Source: Anomaloglossus baeobatrachus (taxonomy: Eukaryota > Chordata > Amphibia > Anura > Aromobatidae). Taken from it: a stretch of 64,000 bases of DNA. The first letter of the stretch is position 1. Every line of letters starts with the position of its first letter. Below the pieces are notes generated by a model. That model saw only the letters and a list, made by a program, of their open reading frames with translations. It did not search any database and was not told the DNA's origin. The DNA is taken from the NCBI RefSeq assembly GCF_048569485.1, contig NC_134353.1, forward strand, positions 529,883,008-529,947,007. The letters are read 5' to 3'. A program made the translations under genes and the position numbers. Positions 57,791-64,000 of the stretch are shown one piece after another.

Positions 57791-59681
57791 TGAGGTCAAT
57801 GTGCAGATCATATTTCATAATTGAGGAAGGTGTGGTGGTTATAATTTATAAGGGAGGGCAGTGTGTAGTTTATTAGGGGCAGTGTCACAGTCACAGTATA
57901 TAAGTGGGGACGGTGGGAATATTTTACACTCATGCTATGTTTTGATGTGCCCGTGGTGATCCCCATGGGGGGGGTTAGTGCCCTTCATTTCTCATGGATA
58001 CTTTTTCAAGTGTTTTACAGAGTAGATCTGCCTTAAACAGATGTCGTGTGCGAAAACTCATAGTGTTACGTTGTCACTAAGGGGCGCGACCACTTAAAGT
58101 GCCTAGGGTAGCACGAAGGCAAAATACAGCCCTGTCCATAGATACATTGGAAATGTCGGCATGGTCAGCAGCTCTTTCTAATTCAGCTAAAAGAGTCCTC
58201 TGGCTGAAGACCTGGAAGGGAGATGTGTCCCCACTATTCCTCAAAAGGAAACCAGACTTTTCGTTCAGGACGATTATCAACCTAAAAAGTCTCAATCGTC
58301 ACCTAGCGCAGCGCCCCTTCAAGATGGAGACAATCAAATCCACAGTGAGACTGTTGTATCCAGGGTGTTTCACGGCGGTACTCGATTTAAAGGACGCCTA
58401 TTACCATGTCCCCATCCACAAGGCGTATCAAGAGTTCTTGAGATTCCCTCTTCAGAAGGGAGACACCCTGCAGCATTACCAATTCAGGGCCTTACCATTC
58501 GGTCTCTCCATGGCACCCAGGATCTTTACGAAACTTATGGCAGAGATGATGGCACATATCAGGGTCCATCAGATCCTTATTTTCCCTTACCTGGACAACC
58601 TGTTGGTGGTGAGTCGGTCAGAGGATCACTGCAGACAGCATATCAGAAAGGTGTTGTCCATATTGGAAGACTTGGGCTGGATCATCAATCAGGAGAAGTC
58701 CAGACTTCAACCCCTGCAGTGTCAATCCTCCCTAGGCCTGATACTGGATTCGGTCAGACAATTGTCTTCTCTCCCACAGGAGAAAAAGAACAGGGTAAAA
58801 GATCTGGTCACCTCGGCAATATGAAAACCGGTCATGACCCTCAGACAAGCCATGTCACTAGTGGGGTCTCTTATAGCCTGCATCCCCGCTGTTCTCTGGG
58901 CACAACTACATGTGCGATCCTGTCAGATAGACGTCGTAGCCTGGCAGCGGCAGTCGGACGGCTCTTTGGATCACAAGATCCATTTACACCCAGACACGTT
59001 GCATTCCCTAACCTGGTGGCAGGACTTGACTCATTTATCCACAGGGGTATTGTGGGAAACCCGACTCACGGATACCATCACATCGGACGCCAGTCATTTA
59101 GGTTGGGGAGGTCATCTGCGACATCACCTTTTACAAGGATTATGGGACGGCCATCTGTAAAGTCAGTCGTCCAGTTTCAGGGAGCTGACAGCAGTGAAGA
59201 TGGCACTCAGAGGCTTTCTACCTTATCTGACTGGTCAGCATGTATTCTCTCCGACAACAAGGTAATGGTGGCTTACCTAAATCACCAAGGGGGAACCAGA
59301 TCCCCAACACTTCTCTCTCTCACAATGGAGATTTTTCAATTAGTAGAGTCTCATCTTCTCTTCCTGAGTGCGCTTCACATCAGAGGAAAAGACAACGAGG
59401 AAGACGATTTCTTCAGCAGACATCATCTACATCAAGGGGAATGGGCTCTGAGCCCCCGGGTGTTCCGTCTCATCACGAAACTATGAGGAACTCCAGTATT
59501 GGACTTGTTTGCAACCAGGGCGAACAGGAAGGTGGAGAAGTTCTGTTCCCTCAATCCCAGAGACTGTCCCCTGGCAATAGATTCCATGCAGATTCCCTGG
59601 TCCCAGGGTCTTCTGTATGCCTTTCCGCCTTTAATCCTCATCTCTGCTGTGCTCCGTAAGATTCGGGAAGACAAAGCCCAC

Positions 59682-60556
59682 TGTAGCGCCTGGTCCCACC
59701 AGACCCCGTGTGGGGCGCGCTCCCTCACATGTGCCCAGTCCCAGCATTGCTCCCACTAGCACTCCCAGTCATAGCCCCAGGCAGCGACGGCCTTCCTCTT
59801 ACCGGTCCCATGGCTCTGCAGACGTTGCTCCTGCTCCCAGGCATGCTGCAGCCTCTTCCTGTCTCCCTTGTTTACACAGAGCTGCAGTAAGTGACTCTAG
59901 GCTGTGCGCGAGGCCACGCCCCCTTTCTTAAAGCGGTATGCCCCGTTTTCTGGAAGTGACCTCAGAGGTCACCTGTTACCTAATGGGTATTTAGGTTCAT
60001 CTCCCCCAGCAGCAGGCGCCCGAGCAACGCTTGCATTAGAGCCTTGCCAGTGTCCAGACCCCTTGTGCTGTTATCTGTTTTCTGTGCTTTGATACCTGGT
60101 TCTAATCCCTTGTCTCACCGTAGTGCCATCCGTACCATTCCAGCTGGGGACGTCACCGCTCATACTGACAGTGGACGTCACCGTGCCCTACCTACCGTGG
60201 ACATTATCTGTGCCGTACCTGCTGTGGACGTCACCGCTCATACCGACAGTGGACGTCACCGTGCCCTACCTGCCGTGGACATTATCCGTGCCGTACCTGC
60301 GGTGGACGTCACCTGTTGTGAACATTTCCGGTGCGGTTTCCGTGTCCTGCCGGCTGTGGACGTCACAACCTTGCTACACCTGGCCCTACAGAGACTCCTA
60401 CTACCGTTTCCTGGCTGCCGTGCATTTAGGCCTCCTGGGGAGGCGCCTCACAGTCCCTGTATAGGGGTTCGCTGCTGGTCGCCTTCTCAGGGGAGTCCGG
60501 TGCACGGTCCAGTGGGTCCACCTCCGGACGCCCGCCGCTCCTCGGTGAGCGTAACA
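59682..60556. mobile_element. Solo LTR (875 bp) in DIRS fossil, with CRE-like repeats
   Basis: Starts TGTAGCGCC and ends GAGCGTAACA, with 5 bp duplication CCCAC (59677-59681 and 60557-60561). Its middle has a tandem ~79 bp repeat (60145-60320) and six copies of GACGTCAC. No internal retroelement sequence remains. It is younger than the DIRS copy it interrupts. Confidence 0.78.
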
Positions 60557-61843
60557 CCCACATCATCCTCATCGCTCCCATCTGGCCGAAGAGGGCCTGG
60601 TTTTATTGGCTTTAGAAGCTGTCAACATCAGACCCCTGGATACTTCCAGACGAGACAGATCTCCTAGTCCAGGGACCAGTGTGTCACCCCAGGGATCCAG
60701 CCCTACACTTAACAGCGTGGCATTTGAAAGGCAGCTGCTCTTAGCTCAGGGATTCTCGGGGAACCTAGTAGAGATTCTGTATAAGAGTAGGAAGCCAGTA
60801 ACCACCAGTATTTATGGCAGGGTCTGGAGGAAGTTTCAGGAGCGCAAATAGGGGGCCCTCCTCCCTTCCCGGCTATCCTAGAATTCCTTCAAAAGGGGTT
60901 GGAATTGGGCCTCTCCACTAGCACTTTGAAAGTACAAGTTTCGGCCATGGGTGCACTATATAATCAGAACCTTACAAAGAATATGTGGATTAGCAGGTTC
61001 ATTAGGTCCTGTGCTATAACTGCCCCTGTCCCCTCTCCTCGTATGCCTCCCTGGGATTTAAATCTTGTTCTTGATGCCCTTGTAGACTCCCCTTTTGAAC
61101 CCCAGTCGGATGTTCCGCTCAAGATTGTTACTGTTATTGTTATTCATTTTGTTTCTGTTGCACATGGAAATGCTACACCATTCCTTGACATTCATTTGGA
61201 GGGGATGGTAATGCAGGTAAAATTAATACCAAATTGTATCAAAAACCAGTGAGTGGAAAATCCCTTTTACATGCAGCGAGTTTACATCCCGCACATGTAA
61301 TAAAAAAATCCCAGTGGGCGAATATATAAGGGCTAAAAGAGGGTGCTCACAATGTATGGATTATGGTCAGGAGAGTGTAAACATTACAAATAAACTAAAA
61401 AAATCGGGGCTATAATAATGCGCTGCTTAATAGAGCTCGGGATATCGTTGCTACTAGAGACCGACATGAATTAGTCTATGGGGATAGCAATAGATCTAAG
61501 TGTAGAAATGATTGGAATAAGGATTCTGTTACCTTTGTTACAACTTTTACAAGTGATTTTCTCACTATTCGGAACATTGTTCGGAAACATTTACCTGTAT
61601 TGCATCAAGACCATATTGTATCAGATATTTTATCTAAGGGTGTACGATTCTCCACTAGGAAAGCTACTAGTATAGGTAACATACTTTCTCCAAGTCTCTT
61701 TATAGAGAATGATACTAATGTTTCAACTTGGCTAGCCACAGTTGGAAGTTATAAATGTGGCTACCATCGATGTGGTTTGTGTACACATATGGTGAATATT
61801 AGATTTTTTTTATCCCTAATTCATCTAGGAAGTATGAGATTAA

Positions 61844-62303
61844 GGGCTAAGCCACACGGCGAGAAAAACAGTGCGAGTGGAGTGCGATAAAACATCGCAT
61901 TCCCCTCGGACCAATTCTAGCCTGTGTGTCAGCACACATGGGCGATTATTTTCTCAGCCCTAATCGGACTGAGAAAACAATCGCAGCATGCTGCGATTGT
62001 AAGCTGAGTCTCTTTCTCTCGCACCCATTCAAGTGAATGGAGCGAGAGAAAAATCGCACTGCACTCGCGGTACATCGATGTACTGCTAGTGCAGTGCGAG
62101 AATGGCTATAGCCGGCTACGCAGTAGAGAGAGAAATCCCTCCCTCCCCTCCTGAGTGCCGGCCCGCCCACCACAGCTGAGGTCTGCTCGCACGAACGGAC
62201 CTCAGTAGCAAGGACACATGCATGACACTCGGCTCTGCTGTACTGCCAGCACGAGCCGAGTGTCATGCAAGTGGATCGCAGTAGTGCCCGTGTGGCCCCA
62301 GCC
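61844..62303. mobile_element. Harbinger-like MITE (460 bp) in Penelope element
   Basis: TSD TAA (61841-61843 and 62304-62306). Ends 'gggctaagccacacggcg' and the reverse complement of 'cccgtgtggccccagcc'. The interior has palindromes such as 'attttctcagccctaatcgg' with 'actgagaaaac', and 'gcactgcactcgcggtacatc' with a mirrored partner. It is a third subfamily, distinct from the 'gctttacac' and 'gtcacactaagc' MITEs. Confidence 0.85.
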
Positions 62304-62594
62304 TAAGACCCTCATTAATTGTAATTCTACACACATAGTGTATCTTGCTAAATGTATAGCTTGGGATCTAATTTATGTGGGATCTACTATCCTTAAGTTA
62401 AAGGTACGTTTTTCGGAACATATTAGAGATGCGGTACCAAAAATAAAGGCAATATCAAGATCAATGTCTGGTTTATCTAGATATTTCCATGATGTACACG
62501 GAGGTAATGTTGAGACACTAATTATGCATGGCATTGAGAGGGTTAATTTGCCCCTGTGAGGGGGTGACTGGACGTATTTGGTTAGGAAATGTAA

Positions 62595-63727
62595 AGCGAG
62601 CTTTACACGCTGCGATATTGCTAGCGATGTCGCGAACGATAGCACCCGCCCATGTCGGTGGCGCGTCACGGGGTGATCGCTGCCGTAGCGAACAATATTG
62701 CTACGCCAGCGTCACACGCAATTACCTGTTCACCAATGTCACTATGGCCGCCAAAAAAGCTCTCCTTTAAAGCCTGCTTTACACGTTGCAATTTCGCATA
62801 CGATATCGTATGCGATTTGCAATGCCCCCATCGTATGTGCAGCACGTTCAATTTGTTGAACGTTCTGCACAAACGATTAACCCCCGTCACACGTACTTAC
62901 CTTCCATACGACCTCGATGTGGGCGGCGAAAGTCCACTTCCTGGAGTGGGAGGGACATTTGGCCTCACATCGACATCACGCGGCAGCCGGCCAATAGAAG
63001 TGGAGGGGCGGAGCTGAGCGGGACGTAAACATCCCGCCCACCTCCTTCCTCCCGTATTGTGGGCCGGGAGCCGCAGGACGCAGGTAAGATCTGTTCATCG
63101 TTCCCGGGGTGTCACACACTGCGATGTGCTCTACCCCGGGAACGTTGAACAATCTGACCTTCAATTCTAGAGAAATGAACGATGTGCATGCGATGAACGT
63201 TTTAACGTTCAATCGCAATCGCACATACCTGTCACACACTGCAATGTAACTTACAATGCCGGATGTGCGTCACTTACGACGTGACCCCGCCGACACATTG
63301 TAAGATATATTGCAGCGTGTACAGCGGGCTTAAGGGGGAGGTTCGTTCGGCATCACAGCGGCGTCACTAAGTGGCCACCCAATAGAAGCGGAGGGGCAGA
63401 GATGAGCGGCCGGAACATCCCTCCCACCTTCTTCCTCCCTCATTGCCGGCGGCCGCAGGTACGATGTTGTTCATCGTTCCTGCGGTGTCACACATAGCGC
63501 TGTGTTCTGCCGCAGGAACGACAAACAACCTGCGTTCCAAATGAGGAATGATTTTTAAAAAATGAACGACGTGTACACGACGAACAATTTGACACCTTTT
63601 TGCGATTGTTACTGATCGCAAAAAGGTGTCGCACGCAACGACAGCGCTAACGAAGTCGGATGTGCATCACCAACACCGTGACCCTGACGATATCTCGTTA
63701 GCGATATCGTTGTGTGTAAATGGGCCT
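62595..63727. mobile_element. Harbinger-like MITE (outer, split by a second MITE)
   Basis: TSD TAA (62592-62594 and 63728-63730). Ends 'agcgagctttacacgctgcg' and the reverse complement of 'cgttgtgtgtaaatgggcct'. It is cut at 'ccttTAAgggggaggttcg' by the nested MITE 62771-63330; without it the element would be about 570 bp, like its relatives. No coding capacity. Confidence 0.87.
62771..63330. mobile_element. Harbinger-like MITE (560 bp) nested in a related MITE
   Basis: TSD TAA (62768-62770 and 63331-63333). Ends 'agcctgctttacacgttgc' and the reverse complement of 'gcagcgtgtacagcgggct'. The 'ccaatagaagtggaggggcgg' block is shared with the host MITE and with 24245-24300 and 30165-30195, placing all of them in one superfamily. 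Confidence 0.87.
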
Positions 63728-64000
63728 TAAGGCTAAATGGATACTTAAGATGAATTGTCGCATACCTGCTGGATTAAACTAAGAGAATGATTTGGCATAC
63801 TAATATTAAGAAAAATGTACGTATTAAATGTAAAGAAATCTGTGCCTATTATTTATTTATTTATATTTTTTTATTGCAGGTGGTGAAGATTTAATGATGT
63901 GCCTGTGAGCAACTTCGAGTTAATGATATTGAACATGTGTGTTCTTCACTGACTCCGCCTATTGTATTTTACTTGTATATAATGTCTGTCGTTTTCAATG

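Larger units (their letters stand above)
52007..58134. mobile_element. Giant hAT-like non-autonomous element (6.1 kb) carrying two minisatellites
   Basis: Flanked by 8 bp duplications TCCATAGA (51999-52006 and 58135-58142). Ends 'cagggccgtatttgcc' and 'ggcaaaatacagccctg' are inverted repeats starting CAGGG. 'gtgcctagggcggcac' (left) and 'gtgcctagggtagcac' (right) also correspond. Between the ends lie a GC-rich promoter-like part (52200-52450), a ~31 bp satellite (52540-55740) and a 30/28 bp satellite (56050-57790). No transposase is readable, so it was moved in trans. Confidence 0.85.
51880..61135 (+). mobile_element. DIRS-type retrotransposon fossil, split by a hAT-like element and a solo LTR
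   Basis: DIRS-like coding sequence lies at about 51950-52006 and from 58143 on. Order: end of gag-like region; reverse transcriptase (58235-58750; 'LPFGLSMAPRIF', 'FPYLDN'); RNase H (58830-59160; 'TSDASHLGWGGHL'); linker ('ILSDNKVMVAYLNHQGG'); and the N-terminal part of the tyrosine recombinase (60880-61130; 'LSTSTLKVQVSAMGALY'). It ends at a junction with Penelope-like sequence near 61130. Broken, with multiple interruptions besides the two insertions; probably old. Confidence 0.82.
61130..64000 (+). mobile_element. Penelope-like element, C-terminal part with GIY-YIG region
   Basis: Starts inside the reverse transcriptase ('PFLDIHLEG', the conserved FLD segment). It continues through 'SGKSLLHAAS'-like and 'FTSDFLTIRNIVRKHLPVL'-like thumb sequence to a Cys-rich 'KCGYHRCGLCTHM' near 61757-61796. 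The GIY-YIG endonuclease region (about 62335-62440) has 'HIVYLAKC' and 'LIYVGST'. The far C-terminus near 63735-63775 has 'RIPAGLN'. It is interrupted by MITEs at 61844-62303 and 62595-63727 and contains several other breaks. An acceptor-like 'ttttttattgcag' lies near 63870-63882. Confidence 0.78.

Noticed and set aside
56044-57818. Long minus-strand open frames (580 and 588 codons) of repeated 'CPMHAAPSSQ'-like sequence
   Set aside because: Created by the 30 bp satellite, whose period is a multiple of three. Other frames and the plus strand are open too, and no domain or start context supports a gene.

Overview
The window looks like repeat-rich frog (anuran amphibian) genomic DNA. The evidence is one intron-containing vertebrate gene (perilipin-2, 8 exons, 36.4-43.3 kb) embedded in transposable elements of types abundant in frogs: L1-type LINE, Penelope-like elements, DIRS elements with tyrosine recombinase, Tc1, hAT, TTAA-flanked and Harbinger-like MITEs, and solo LTRs. 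No bacterial, organellar or CRISPR-like features are visible. Assignments come from reading sequence and translations only; no database was searched.

Layout. 0-2 kb: L2-like tail, a Ty3/gypsy fossil fragment and a decayed Tc1 element. 2.0-27 kb: two direct copies of a ~3 kb composite repeat. The first copy (2.03-16.37 kb) is split by an L1-type LINE (3.51-11.80 kb) and a head-to-head Penelope inverted repeat (12.13-15.18 kb). The second (23.85-26.89 kb) lacks both and so preserves the two empty target sites. Between them lie ~113 bp and ~390 bp tandem repeats and a minus-strand DIRS fossil (18.4-23.2 kb). 27-33 kb: DNA transposons with an internal minisatellite, a Harbinger-like MITE, a Penelope-like leader and a Tc1 element. 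33.3-36.2 kb: a 90-100 bp minisatellite split by a solo LTR and ending at the PLIN2 promoter.

PLIN2 (transcription start near 36.45 kb, ATG 36609, stop 43040-43042) is the only host gene I can support. Its large intron 2 holds a solo LTR and a TTAA-flanked MITE. Downstream, 43.9-64 kb is nested again: a DIRS fossil (44.8-48.6 kb) with a 592 bp MITE in it, a 2.3 kb hAT-like element (49.45-51.78 kb), and a third DIRS fossil (51.9-61.1 kb). That third fossil was invaded by a 6.1 kb hAT-like element made mostly of two expanded minisatellites and by a solo LTR. The last part (61.1-64 kb) is the C-terminal half of a Penelope-like element with a GIY-YIG region, carrying three Harbinger-like MITEs, one nested inside another.

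Target-site duplications give a relative order of insertion at many points. MITEs went into the LINE, DIRS and Penelope elements after those had landed, and the hAT-like element and the solo LTR went into DIRS. The least expected structures are the ~1.4 kb-arm Penelope palindrome with a hammerhead-ribozyme-like motif in its spacer, the paired filled and empty sites, and the satellite-inflated hAT-like element.
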